Below are positions 8,463 through 16,726 of a DNA stretch of 64,000 bases, one piece after another. The stretch's first letter is position 1. Each line of letters begins with the position of its first letter. The translations under genes and the position numbers were made by a program. The notes under the pieces are model-generated. The model was not told the DNA's origin and did not search any database. It saw nothing but the letters and a program-made list of their open reading frames with translations. This DNA is from Mycolicibacterium hassiacum DSM 44199. GTDB lineage: Bacteria > Actinomycetota > Actinomycetes > Mycobacteriales > Mycobacteriaceae. The stretch covers positions 1,302,001 to 1,366,000 of the forward strand of contig NZ_LR026975.1 in NCBI RefSeq assembly GCF_900603025.1, read 5' to 3'.

Positions 8463-11400
8463 CGGCCGCTCCCGGGCCCGACGACGACCAGCGGATCGCC
8501 GCCGTCGACGGTGTGGCCGGTGGTGACCAGGATCCTGCGCACCACGCCGTCGGCCGGGGCGCGCAACACCGTCTCCATCTTCATCGCCTCCAGCGCCAGC
8601 AGCGGCTGCCCGGCCTTGACCGGTTGGCCCTCGGTCACGTCGATGCGCCACACGCTCGAGGTGAACGGCGCGTCGACGCGCTGTTCCCCCTCGGCGAGCA
8701 CCAGATCCTCGGTGGCAGCGGACGACACCTTGGAGGCGGCGCGCTCGGCGCGGTCGAACTCGCCCGCGGCCTCCCAGGCCGCGCGCTCGGCCGCGAACGC
8801 CGCCGACTGGCGGGCGCGGAACGCGGCGATGGAGTCGGCATTGTCGGCCAGGAACCGCTGATGGTCGGCCAGCGAGAACGCGCCTTCGGTGATGTCGACG
8901 CTGCTGCGGCCGGCCGCGATGTCGGCGCGCAGGTCCAACAGTTCCTCGGCGGACACCGGATACCAGCTGATGCGGTCGAAGAACCGCAACAGCCAAGGAT
9001 GTTCGGAATCGAACGCGCCGCGGTGGCGGTGGCTGTTCCACACCTGGGTGGTGCGGCCGACGAACTGGTAGCCGCCCGGGCCCTCCATCCCGTAGATGCA
9101 CAGGTAGGCGCCGCCGATGCCGACCGAGTTCTCCGCGGTCCAGGTGCGCGCCGGGTTGTACTTGGTGGTGACCAGCCGGTGCCGGGGATCCAGCGGGGTG
9201 GCCACCGGTGCGCCCAGGTACACGTCGCCCAGCCCGAGGACGAGGTACTCGGCGGAGTAGACGATCTCGCGCACCTCGTCGACGGAGTCGAGCCCGTTGA
9301 TGCGCCGGATGAACTCGATGTTCCACGGGCACCACGGCGCGTCGTCGCGGACCCCGGACATGTAGCGGGCGATCGCCTCCCGGGTGGCCGGGTCGTCCCA
9401 CGACAGCGGCAACCGTACCCGCCGGCTCGGCACCACCAGCTCCGAGGTCGCGGGCAGGTCGTCCTCGATCTCGGTGAGCAGGCCCAGCAGTTTGGGTACG
9501 GGCAGCACGTCGGGATCGACGTGCACCTGCAGTGACCGGATGCCGGGGGTGATGTCGACGATCCCGTCGACGCTGCCCTCCAGCCGGGTGTGCAGCGCGT
9601 GTACGCGGGCTCGCAGCGCGAGATCCAGCACGATATCGCCGTATTCGACGAGCACGTAGTCGTCGCCGCTGCGCCGGTAGGTGACCTGCGGTGCCCCGTC
9701 GGCGCCGTCGCGGCGGGCGAGCACCCCGTCGTCGCCGTCACCGCCGGTGCGCGGCACCACCGGGTTCGCGGCGCCGCGGGCCAGCCCGAGTTCGCGCCGC
9801 GACGGTGCCGCCGCGGCCCGGACCGGCACGAACCGCACGGTGTCCCCGGGCCGCAGTTGACCGAGCTTCCAGCGCTCGGCCGAGATCACCGTCACCGGGC
9901 AGACGAACCCACCGAGGCTGGGACCGTCGGGCCCGAGCAGGATCGGGGTGTCGCCGGTGAAGTCCAACGTCCCCACCGCGTACGCGTTGTCGTGGATGTT
10001 CGACGGGTGCAGCCCGGCCTCGCCGCCGTCCGGCCGCGCCCACTGCGGCTTCGGCCCCTCCAGCCGCACCCCGGTGCGCGCCGAGTTGAAATGCACCCGG
10101 TAGGTCGACCCGTAGAGGGTGTCGATGTCGGCGCGGGTGAAGAACTCCGGCGCGCCGTGCGGCCCCTCGGTGACCGCCAGCTCCCAGTCGTTGGTCAGCG
10201 CGGGCCGGACCTCGGGCGGCACCGCACCCGCTCCCGGACGCGAACTCGCTTCGGGAGCAGCGGGTTTGGTGCGCAGCACATCCCCGGCCACCAACGCTCG
10301 CCCGCCGTGGCCGCCGAACCCGCCCAGCGTGAACGTCGACGCGCTGCCCAGATAGGCCGGCACGTCCAGCCCGCCGGCGAACAGCACGTAGGTGCGCAGT
10401 CCGAGCGCGGCCTCACCGATGTCGAGCACCGCCCCGGCGGGCACCTCGATCGGCTCCCACATCGGCGCCGGGGCGCCGTCGATGGTGACCAGGCACTCCG
10501 CGCCGGTGACGCACACCGTCGTGGGATGGCTGAACCGCAGCGCCGGCCCCGACGCGGTGCACTCCAGTCCGGGCGCGTCCTCGTCGTTGCCGAGCGCGCG
10601 GTTGCCGAGGCGGAACGACAGGTCGTCCATCGGACCGCTCGGCGGAACCCCGACCTGCCACAACCCGATCCGGCCGGGCACGTCCTGCACGGTGGTGAGC
10701 AGGCCCGGACGTTCGACGGTGATCCGCGGCCTCGGGTCGGTGATGTCCGCCAGCGTCGCGGTGCTGTGGCGCGCCTGCAGGACGGTGTCGTTCTGCGTTG
10801 CGGCACAGAGCAGTCCGATGTTGGTCTCGATGCCGTACAACCGGGTGCCGGCGAGTGCCGCCCCGAGCCGACGCCATGCCTCGTCGCGGTCGGCGCCGGC
10901 GGTGATGACCTTGGCCAGCAGCGGGTCGTAGCTGGCGGTGACCTCGGTGCCGTCGGCCACCCAGGTGTCGACGCGCACGTCGGTGGGGAAGCGGACGCTG
11001 GTCAGCGTGCCGACGCTGGGTTGATAGCCGCGGGTCGGGTCCTCGGCATAGACGCGGGCTTCGACCGCATGCCCGGCGATCGGCACGGTGCCGTCGGGAT
11101 AGTCGTCGAGCATGCTGGTGTCGCCGAGCGCGAGCCGCAGCATCCACGCGGCCAGATCCACGCCGGTGACCGCCTCGGTGACCGGGAGCTCGACCTGCAG
11201 CCGGGCGTTCACCTCGAGGAACGACGCCTCCTGGCGCACCGGGTCGTAGACGAACTCGACGGTGCCCGCCGAGCGGTAGCCGACCGCGGCCGCCAGCGCC
11301 CGCGACGACGCGTGCAGGCGTTCGCGCAGCGCATCCGGCAGCGCCGGGGCCGGCGCCTCCTCGATCACCTTCTGGTTGCGCCGCTGCAGCGAGCAGTCCC

Positions 11401-12091
11401 GGTCGCCCAGCGACACCACCCGTCCGGTGCCGTCGCCGAAGATCTGCACCTCGACGTGGCGGGCGTTGTCGACGTAGCGTTCCACGAACAGCCCCGCCGA
11501 GGCGAAGCTGCGTTCGGCCTGCGCGGCCACCGAGTGATACGCCGCGCACAGCTCGTCGGCGTCGCGGCAGACTCGCATACCGATGCCGCCCCCGCCGCCG
11601 GTGGCCTTGAGCATGACCGGATAGCCGATCCGCTCGGCGGCCGCCACCGCGGCGTCGACGTCGTCGAGCAGACCCGATCCGGGGAAGATCGGCACCCCGG
11701 CGGCGGCAGCGGCCTCGCGGGCGGTGTGCTTGGTGCCGAACCGGCGCAGCTGTTCGGGGGTGGGGCCGGCGAACGCGATTCCCGCGGCCTGCACCGCCGC
11801 TGCGAAATCGGCGTCCTCGGAAAGGAATCCGTACCCCGGGTGGACCACCGTTGCGCCGGTGGCCGCGGCGGCGGCCAGGATCGCATCGGCGCGCAGGTAG
11901 CTCTCCCGTGGTGCGGCCGGGCCGATGCGCACCGCCTCGTCGGCCAGCGCGACGTGCGGCGCGCCGCGGTCGGCGTCGGAGAACACCGCCACGGTGGGCA
12001 GACCCAGCGAGCGGGCGGCCCGGATCAGCCGGACCGCGATCTCACCGCGGTTGGCGATCAGGACTTTCGGCGTGGCAGCCCGGTCGGTCAT
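8459..12091 (-). CDS. Biotin-dependent guanidine/urea carboxylase
   Basis: A 1210-residue multidomain enzyme: ATP-grasp biotin carboxylase (about 1-450, with GGGGGIGMR and EVNARLQVELPVTE), a KipA/PxpC-like domain (about 470-770), a KipI/PxpB-like carboxyltransferase part (about 790-1000) and a biotinyl domain with EAMKME, where K1171 should carry biotin. Family members carboxylate urea or, as later shown for many bacterial forms, guanidine. The active-site segment here reads VGRTTQVWN with Asn at 1019. From memory, true urea carboxylases have Asp there (IWD in yeast) and guanidine carboxylases Asn. With the two deiminase subunits upstream, guanidine is the likelier substrate. ATG 12091 overlaps the previous stop (ATGA). 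Confidence 0.92.
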   Translation of the reverse strand: MTDRAATPKVLIANRGEIAVRLIRAARSLGLPTVAVFSDADRGAPHVALADEAVRIGPAAPRESYLRADAILAAAAATGATVVHPGYGFLSEDADFAAAVQAAGIAFAGPTPEQLRRFGTKHTAREAAAAAGVPIFPGSGLLDDVDAAVAAAERIGYPVMLKATGGGGGIGMRVCRDADELCAAYHSVAAQAERSFASAGLFVERYVDNARHVEVQIFGDGTGRVVSLGDRDCSLQRRNQKVIEEAPAPALPDALRERLHASSRALAAAVGYRSAGTVEFVYDPVRQEASFLEVNARLQVELPVTEAVTGVDLAAWMLRLALGDTSMLDDYPDGTVPIAGHAVEARVYAEDPTRGYQPSVGTLTSVRFPTDVRVDTWVADGTEVTASYDPLLAKVITAGADRDEAWRRLGAALAGTRLYGIETNIGLLCAATQNDTVLQARHSTATLADITDPRPRITVERPGLLTTVQDVPGRIGLWQVGVPPSGPMDDLSFRLGNRALGNDEDAPGLECTASGPALRFSHPTTVCVTGAECLVTIDGAPAPMWEPIEVPAGAVLDIGEAALGLRTYVLFAGGLDVPAYLGSASTFTLGGFGGHGGRALVAGDVLRTKPAAPEASSRPGAGAVPPEVRPALTNDWELAVTEGPHGAPEFFTRADIDTLYGSTYRVHFNSARTGVRLEGPKPQWARPDGGEAGLHPSNIHDNAYAVGTLDFTGDTPILLGPDGPSLGGFVCPVTVISAERWKLGQLRPGDTVRFVPVRAAAAPSRRELGLARGAANPVVPRTGGDGDDGVLARRDGADGAPQVTYRRSGDDYVLVEYGDIVLDLALRARVHALHTRLEGSVDGIVDITPGIRSLQVHVDPDVLPVPKLLGLLTEIEDDLPATSELVVPSRRVRLPLSWDDPATREAIARYMSGVRDDAPWCPWNIEFIRRINGLDSVDEVREIVYSAEYLVLGLGDVYLGAPVATPLDPRHRLVTTKYNPARTWTAENSVGIGGAYLCIYGMEGPGGYQFVGRTTQVWNSHRHRGAFDSEHPWLLRFFDRISWYPVSAEELLDLRADIAAGRSSVDITEGAFSLADHQRFLADNADSIAAFRARQSAAFAAERAAWEAAGEFDRAERAASKVSSAATEDLVLAEGEQRVDAPFTSSVWRIDVTEGQPVKAGQPLLALEAMKMETVLRAPADGVVRRILVTTGHTVDGGDPLVVVGPGSGR

Positions 12092-12744
12092 GCGGCCTCC
12101 GGGCGGGTGACGATCATCTGCACCGGCGTCGGGTTGAACGCGTTGCACGGGTTGTTGATCTGCGGACAGTTCGACACCAGCACCAGGGTGTCGATCTCGG
12201 CGCGGATCGCGACCCGCTTACCCGGCGCGGACAGGCCGTCGACGATGCCCAGCGCGCCGTCGGGATCCACCGGGACGTTCATGAACCAGTTGATGTTGCT
12301 GGCCAGATCGCGTGCGGTCAGGCCCCAGCGCGAACCCTCGAGCAGGAAGTTCTCCATGCAGCCGTGCTGGGCGCGGGTGTGCTGGCCGTAGCGCAGCGTG
12401 TTCGACTCCTTCGAGCAGGCGCCGCCGAGAGTGTCGTGGGCGCCCACCTCGTCGGCGACGACGGTCATCAACGGCTGGCCGGTGTCGGCGCGCAGCACCG
12501 AGCCGGTGGTCAACGTGATACGCCCTTGGCGCCGAATGGTTTCCGGGGCCGAGTAGCGCACGCCGGTGTCGGCGGCCGAGTACAGCAGGCAGTCGACGGC
12601 CTGATTGCCGCCGAGGTCGACGATGGTCAGCACGTCACCGGCCGCGACGATCGCCGACCACGGGGCGCGGGCGGGCACCACCTCGTCCAGAATCACGGTG
12701 CCCGGAACCAGGGGTTGGATCGTAGGTGCGGAAGTCGTTGTCAC
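12088..12744 (-). CDS. Urea carboxylase-associated protein 2 (carboxyguanidine deiminase subunit)
   Basis: A 218-residue DUF1989 protein. Conserved features visible are GGNQAVDCLLYSA near residues 45-57, the CSKESNTLRYGQHTRAQHGC segment around 109-128 and ASNINWFMNVPVD. In characterised guanidine pathways the UAAP1/UAAP2 pair (CgdA/CgdB) hydrolyses carboxyguanidine to allophanate plus ammonia. This fits exactly between the carboxylase and allophanate hydrolase encoded downstream. The gene overlaps both neighbours by ATGA, so stoichiometric, coupled translation is likely. The cysteine-rich CSKES and HGC elements are candidates for metal or catalytic residues. Which of CgdA or CgdB it corresponds to was not settled. 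Confidence 0.87.
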   Translation of the reverse strand: MTTTSAPTIQPLVPGTVILDEVVPARAPWSAIVAAGDVLTIVDLGGNQAVDCLLYSAADTGVRYSAPETIRRQGRITLTTGSVLRADTGQPLMTVVADEVGAHDTLGGACSKESNTLRYGQHTRAQHGCMENFLLEGSRWGLTARDLASNINWFMNVPVDPDGALGIVDGLSAPGKRVAIRAEIDTLVLVSNCPQINNPCNAFNPTPVQMIVTRPEAA

Positions 12745-13655
12745 AGCTGTCCTCTCGCGATGAGGTCGGCGTCGGTGTTGTTGATGGCCTGGCGGTGCTC
12801 GGGTCCGAGCTCACCGACCAGTTCCCCGGCGGTGAGCCGGTCGAGATCCGCTGCGGCCGGCCAGGCGTGCATGAGCAGCGGCGAACACGTGAACTCGGGC
12901 CGCGGATCGAGCGGGTGGGCGGTGTTGGCCAGCAACACGATCGCGTCGACGTGCAGCAGCAGGTCCACGCCGGCGCCGGCGCCGGCCGAGCCCAGCCAGC
13001 GGAAGGTGCCGTCCGGATCTACCCGGACCCCTTTGAAGAACGAGATCGACGGCGGCAGATCGCGCCGGTCCAGACCGTGTTTGAGTGCGGCCAGGGTGAA
13101 CAACTCCCGGCCGGCCGGCGACGGCGACTCCGGAGCCGCCGCGCCGTAGCGCTCGAGATTGCCCTCACGCGTGGTGGTTCCGAGAAGCGCGTCGTGGTGG
13201 CCGGAGGTGTCGGCGACGATGGTGGCCAGCACCCGGCCGAACCCGCTCAGCAGTGGGTGTCCGACACCCAGGTAGGCCTGCCACGGCACCTTGACGGTGT
13301 CGGCGACGTTGAGCCGTTCGTAGGGGGCGTCGGCGCGGTGCAGCAGCAGATGAGCGCAGGCGTCGCCGTCACGGTCGGTCAGCCGGATCCGGGTGCCGCG
13401 CGCCAGCACCGCGGTGGTATAGCCGCCCGGTGCAATGGTTTCCGACCACACCAGGTTCTCGGCAGGTACGTCGGCGGGTGCGGTCGGCGAGGTCGCCGCC
13501 GGGACATGGCGCATGAACTCGGCGGTGCGGCCGTGCTGGGCGCGGGCGTGCGCGCGGGCACCGGCCGTGGTGGCGGTCTCGGACCCGCCGGCCGCCGGGG
13601 CATCGGCGACCGGGGTGCCGACCGCGCGGCCTGATGAGGTGTCGGTGTGAACCAT
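12741..13655 (-). CDS. Urea carboxylase-associated protein 1 (carboxyguanidine deiminase subunit)
   Basis: A 304-residue DUF1989 paralogue of the next gene and first cistron of the operon. Its N-terminal ~70 residues are Ala/Pro/Thr rich with ARAHARAQHGRTAEF, which resembles the RAQHGCMENF element of its partner. The core has W-S-E-T-I-x-P-G-G-Y, DRDGDACAHLLLHRA and PPSISFFKGVRVDPDG. Unlike the partner it has few cysteines, suggesting a non-identical, possibly structural role in the heteromer. The ATG is preceded by GGGAGAG only 3-4 nt upstream. The gene follows a regulatory region with AmtR and GlnR boxes, consistent with induction when nitrogen is scarce. Confidence 0.85.
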   Translation of the reverse strand: MVHTDTSSGRAVGTPVADAPAAGGSETATTAGARAHARAQHGRTAEFMRHVPAATSPTAPADVPAENLVWSETIAPGGYTTAVLARGTRIRLTDRDGDACAHLLLHRADAPYERLNVADTVKVPWQAYLGVGHPLLSGFGRVLATIVADTSGHHDALLGTTTREGNLERYGAAAPESPSPAGRELFTLAALKHGLDRRDLPPSISFFKGVRVDPDGTFRWLGSAGAGAGVDLLLHVDAIVLLANTAHPLDPRPEFTCSPLLMHAWPAAADLDRLTAGELVGELGPEHRQAINNTDADLIARGQL

Positions 13656-13683
13656 CGACTCTCCCGCGGAGGTAGGGGACTTT

Positions 13684-13697
13684 CTGTCGATCGACAG
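13684..13697. promoter_or_regulatory. AmtR operator, proximal
   Basis: Perfect 14-bp palindrome CTGTCGATCGACAG, 29 bp upstream of the first operon start codon. It fits the CTGTC-N4-GACAG motif that I recall being reported for M. smegmatis AmtR. Its position close to the start codon suits repression by blocking RNA polymerase. Confidence 0.75.
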
Positions 13698-13722
13698 TTT
13701 TGGCCGCGCGCGGGCGTCGGTG

Positions 13723-13738
13723 GTTGCGGCGAGGTAAC
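13723..13738 (-). promoter_or_regulatory. GlnR-type box, proximal
   Basis: On the minus strand the sequence reads GTTAC-CTCGCC-GCAAC, which fits the GlnR consensus GTnAC-n6-GnAAC. Its centre lies 52 bp from that of the distal box, about five helical turns, so both would face the same side of DNA. Confidence 0.55.
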
Positions 13739-13774
13739 CGTTGCCGCCGGATCGGTTAACACTGTGCGACGGAT

Positions 13775-13790
13775 GTTTCTGTCAGGTGAC
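13775..13790 (-). promoter_or_regulatory. GlnR-type box, distal, overlapping an AmtR site
   Basis: On the minus strand it reads GTCAC-CTGACA-GAAAC, a full match to GTnAC-n6-GnAAC. It shares 12 bp with the AmtR palindrome at 13779-13792, so GlnR and AmtR could not easily occupy both at once. Confidence 0.65.
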
Positions 13791-13792
13791 AG
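13779..13792. promoter_or_regulatory. AmtR operator, distal
   Basis: The palindrome CTGTCAGGTGACAG has 6-bp perfect arms (CTGTCA/TGACAG) around GG, and fits the same CTGTC-N4-GACAG pattern as the proximal site 95 bp away. It is embedded in a GlnR-type box. Confidence 0.75.
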
Positions 13793-13856
13793 GAAACGAA
13801 AAGGCGCAGGTCAGTGCGGGTAAAGCTAGGTCGGGTGAGCCGCGACGCAGTGCTGG

Positions 13857-14420
13857 TCAGGATGTGACCGGACGCAGACACTCCGCTGCCGGGGCGAGTT
13901 CGGCGCTCATGTTGCGATGCATCATCGCCAGCGCCGCGTCCCCCAGCGCGGGATCGATGTGGGCCACCGCATCCGGCGGCACCACCACCGAGAAATGCCG
14001 CACGTAGGCGTCCAGCGCGGTGTAGAGGATGCACTGTTCGGTCACCTGGCCGGTGAGCACCAGCCGCGTGGGCCGCAGCTGGTTCAGCAGGTACTCCAGC
14101 GAGGTCGCGTAGAACGCGCTGTGACGCACCTTCGTCAGCATCCGGCAGCCGGTGACCGGCAGGATCGGTTCGACCAGATCCGGTCGTTTGCCGCCGAGCG
14201 CCGCGGCGACGATATCGCTGAACTGGGCGGTGAAGTCGCCGTGGTTGTCGTTGACGTAGATCAGATCCACGTCCTCGCGACCGCGTGCCTGCTGGACCAG
14301 CGCCGCGAGCGGGTCGATGATCTCGCCGACATGCGGCGCCAGCAATTCGGCGTCCTCGTGCCGATACGTGTTGAGCATGTCGATGACCAGCACCGCGATG
14401 TCACCCATGGGCGCTTGCAT
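13857..14420 (-). CDS. Isochorismatase-family cysteine hydrolase
   Basis: About 187 residues. The family's Asp-Lys-Cys triad is visible: Asp in AVLVIDMLN near the N-terminus, Lys in MLTKVRHSAF and the nucleophilic Cys in TGQVTEQCILYTALDAY. The substrate is unknown. The family includes isochorismatase, nicotinamidase, ureidoacrylate and biuret hydrolases. It is divergent from nadE (NAD synthesis) and lies upstream of, and in line with, the guanidine operon, so either context could be relevant. The frame extends to ATG 14453, but that codon coincides with the nadE start on the other strand, so I prefer ATG 14420. ATG 14408 (MGDIAVLV) is also possible. The stop lies about 65 bp upstream of the distal AmtR box. 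Confidence 0.8.
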   Translation of the reverse strand: MQAPMGDIAVLVIDMLNTYRHEDAELLAPHVGEIIDPLAALVQQARGREDVDLIYVNDNHGDFTAQFSDIVAAALGGKRPDLVEPILPVTGCRMLTKVRHSAFYATSLEYLLNQLRPTRLVLTGQVTEQCILYTALDAYVRHFSVVVPPDAVAHIDPALGDAALAMMHRNMSAELAPAAECLRPVTS

Positions 14421-14451
14421 ACCCACATCCGCATTCGGGCAACAATGAGGC

Positions 14452-16494
14452 ATGGATTTCTACTCGGCGTACCGGCAGGGTTTCGTGCGGGTGGCGGCGT
14501 GCACCCACCACACCACACTGGCCGACCCGGCAGCCAACGCCGAGTCGGTGCTGCGGCTGGCCCGCGCGTGCCACGACGAGCACGTCGCGCTGGCGGTGTT
14601 CCCGGAGCTCACGCTGTCGGGTTACTCGATCGAGGACATCCTGCTGCAGGACACCCTGCTCGACGCGGTGCAGGAGGCGCTGGGAGACCTCGTGGCCGCC
14701 ACCACGGACCTGCTGCCGGTGCTGGTGGTCGGTGCGCCGTTGCGCTACCAGCACCGCATCTACAACACCGCGGTGGTGCTGCACCGGGGCCGGGTGCTCG
14801 GGGTGGCGCCCAAGTCGTATCTGCCCACCTATCGGGAGTTCTACGAGAAGCGCCAGCTGGCGGCCGGTGATCTGGTGCGCGGGACGATCCGGGTCGCCGG
14901 CGTCGAGGTGCCGTTCGGCCCCGACCTGTTGTTCACCGCCACCGACCTGCCCGGATTCGTGCTGCACGTCGAGATCTGCGAGGACATGTTCGTGCCGGTG
15001 CCGCCGAGCGCGCAGGCCGCGCTGGCCGGGGCCACGGTGCTGGCCAACCTGTCCGGCAGCCCGATCACCATCGGTCGGGCCGAGGACCGCAAGCTGTTGG
15101 CGCGGTCCGCGTCGGCGCGCTGCCTGGCGGCCTACATCTACGCGGCGGCCGGGCCGGGTGAGTCGACCACCGATCTGGCCTGGGACGGCCAGACCATGAT
15201 CTGGGAGAACGGGCGGCTGCTGGCCGAGACCGAGCGCTTCCCGAAGAGCGAGGGCTATTCGGTCGCCGACGTGGACCTGCAGCTATTGCGGGCCGAGCGG
15301 CTGCGGATGGGCAGCTTCGACGACAACCGCATCCACCACGGCATCACCGCCGACTCGTTCCGGCGGGTGGAGTTCACCGTCGACCCGCCGTCCGGCGACA
15401 TCGGGCTGCGCCGGGTGGTGGAGCGCTTCCCGTTCGTGCCCGCCGATCCGTCGCGGCTGGAGCAGGACTGCTACGAGGCCTACAACATCCAGGTGGCCGG
15501 GCTGGAGCAGCGGCTGCGGGCGCTGAACTACCCGAAGTTGGTGCTCGGTCTGTCCGGTGGGTTGGACTCCACCCATGCGCTGATCGTCGCGGCGCGGGCG
15601 ATGGACCGGGAGGGCCGTCCGCGCAGCGACATCCTGGCGTTCACCATGCCCGGTTTCGCGACCGGGGAACGCACCAAGGGCAACGCCATCCGGCTGGCCC
15701 GGGCGCTGGGGGTCACCTTCGAGGAGATCGACATCCGCGAGACCGCCTCGCTGATGCTGTCCAACCTGGGGCATCCGTTCGCCCGCGGCGAGAAGGTCTA
15801 CGACGTCACGTTCGAGAACGTGCAGGCCGGGCTGCGCACCGATTACCTGTTCCGGCTCGCCAACCAGCGCGGCGGCATCGTGCTGGGCACCGGCGATCTC
15901 TCCGAGATCGCGCTGGGCTGGTCCACCTACGGGGTGGGCGACCAGATGTCGCACTACAACGTCAACGGCGGGGTGCCGAAGACGTTGATACAGCACCTGA
16001 TCCGGTGGGTCATCGCGTCCCGCCAGTTCGACGACACGGTCAACGAGGTGCTGCAGTCGGTGCTGGACACCGAGATCACCCCGGAGTTGGTGCCGGCCGG
16101 CGAGGACGAGGAGATCCAGAGCAGCGAGGCGAAGATCGGACCCTATGTGCTGCAGGACTTCTCGCTGTTCCAAGTGCTGCGCTACGGGTTCGGCCCGGCG
16201 CGGGTGGCGTTTTTGGCCTGGCACGCCTGGAGCGATCCCGAGCGCGGCATCTGGCCACCCGGCTATCCGGAGGACAAGCGACCGTCCTACTCGCTCAAGG
16301 AGATCCGCCACTGGCTGCGGGTGTTCGCGCAGCGCTACTACTCGTTCGCCCAGTTCAAACGGTCGGCGGTGCCCAACGGACCGAAGGTGAGCTACGGCGG
16401 GGCGCTGTCCCCGCGCGGGGACTGGCGCGCCCCGTCGGACATGTCGGCGCGGATCTGGCTCGAGGCGATCGACCGCGACATCCCCGAAAAGTGA
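14452..16494 (+). CDS. nadE: Glutamine-dependent NAD+ synthetase
   Basis: The 680-residue enzyme makes NAD+ from deamido-NAD+ with glutamine as nitrogen donor. An N-terminal nitrilase-like glutaminase domain has [13 protein letters not shown] (Glu general base near 48), the Lys in [15 protein letters not shown] and the catalytic Cys in EICEDMF. The C-terminal synthetase domain starts near residue 340 with the ATP-binding P-loop [15 protein letters not shown] and continues through [17 protein letters not shown]. Length and sequence track the M. tuberculosis enzyme, which I know to be 679 residues, nearly throughout. ATG 14452 is preceded by ATGAGG at short spacing. The gap to the divergent hydrolase is only about 30 bp. 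Confidence 0.96.
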   Translation: MDFYSAYRQGFVRVAACTHHTTLADPAANAESVLRLARACHDEHVALAVFPELTLSGYSIEDILLQDTLLDAVQEALGDLVAATTDLLPVLVVGAPLRYQHRIYNTAVVLHRGRVLGVAPKSYLPTYREFYEKRQLAAGDLVRGTIRVAGVEVPFGPDLLFTATDLPGFVLHVEICEDMFVPVPPSAQAALAGATVLANLSGSPITIGRAEDRKLLARSASARCLAAYIYAAAGPGESTTDLAWDGQTMIWENGRLLAETERFPKSEGYSVADVDLQLLRAERLRMGSFDDNRIHHGITADSFRRVEFTVDPPSGDIGLRRVVERFPFVPADPSRLEQDCYEAYNIQVAGLEQRLRALNYPKLVLGLSGGLDSTHALIVAARAMDREGRPRSDILAFTMPGFATGERTKGNAIRLARALGVTFEEIDIRETASLMLSNLGHPFARGEKVYDVTFENVQAGLRTDYLFRLANQRGGIVLGTGDLSEIALGWSTYGVGDQMSHYNVNGGVPKTLIQHLIRWVIASRQFDDTVNEVLQSVLDTEITPELVPAGEDEEIQSSEAKIGPYVLQDFSLFQVLRYGFGPARVAFLAWHAWSDPERGIWPPGYPEDKRPSYSLKEIRHWLRVFAQRYYSFAQFKRSAVPNGPKVSYGGALSPRGDWRAPSDMSARIWLEAIDRDIPEK

Positions 16495-16497
16495 CGG

Positions 16498-16698
16498 CTA
16501 GCGGCGCCGCGAGTACCCCACCCAGCCGACCGCCGCGCCGCCGAGCACCCCGATCGTCGACCACCACCAGAAACCGGTCGCGGCCGCCACAGATGCGCCG
16601 AGGGCCAGGCCGACGATCAGCGGCGTCCACAGGATGGCGGTGCGCTGCGCGCTGTCGGGTCGGTTGGGGTCGGATCGTTTGGGTGTCACCCGGCCCAC
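16498..16698 (-). CDS. Small two-helix membrane protein
   Basis: A 66-residue protein with a charged N-terminal 20 residues, two hydrophobic segments (about 22-41 and 44-61, TAILWTPLIVGLALGASVAA and FWWWSTIGVLGGAAVGWVGY) and a short basic tail YSRRR. It ends 4 bp from the nadE stop, convergently. The start is GTG 16698; GTG 16689 is an alternative. The GC pattern and the tight fit between two genes support a real gene. I do not recognise a function. Confidence 0.6.
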   Translation of the reverse strand: MGRVTPKRSDPNRPDSAQRTAILWTPLIVGLALGASVAAATGFWWWSTIGVLGGAAVGWVGYSRRR

Positions 16699-16726
16699 GC
16701 TACGCGGCCGTCACCCCCGGCCGCGG

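Noticed and set aside
9590..12391. 933-codon open frame antisense to the carboxylase
   Set aside because: The composition is typical of a GC-rich shadow frame and there is no start context. The minus strand encodes an intact carboxylase.
13656..13856. Guanidine riboswitch (types I, II or III) before the guanidine-type operon
   Set aside because: I read both strands for the conserved guanidine-I core, ACGR-loop hairpin pairs and the type III pseudoknot pattern and saw none. Protein-binding palindromes explain the region instead.
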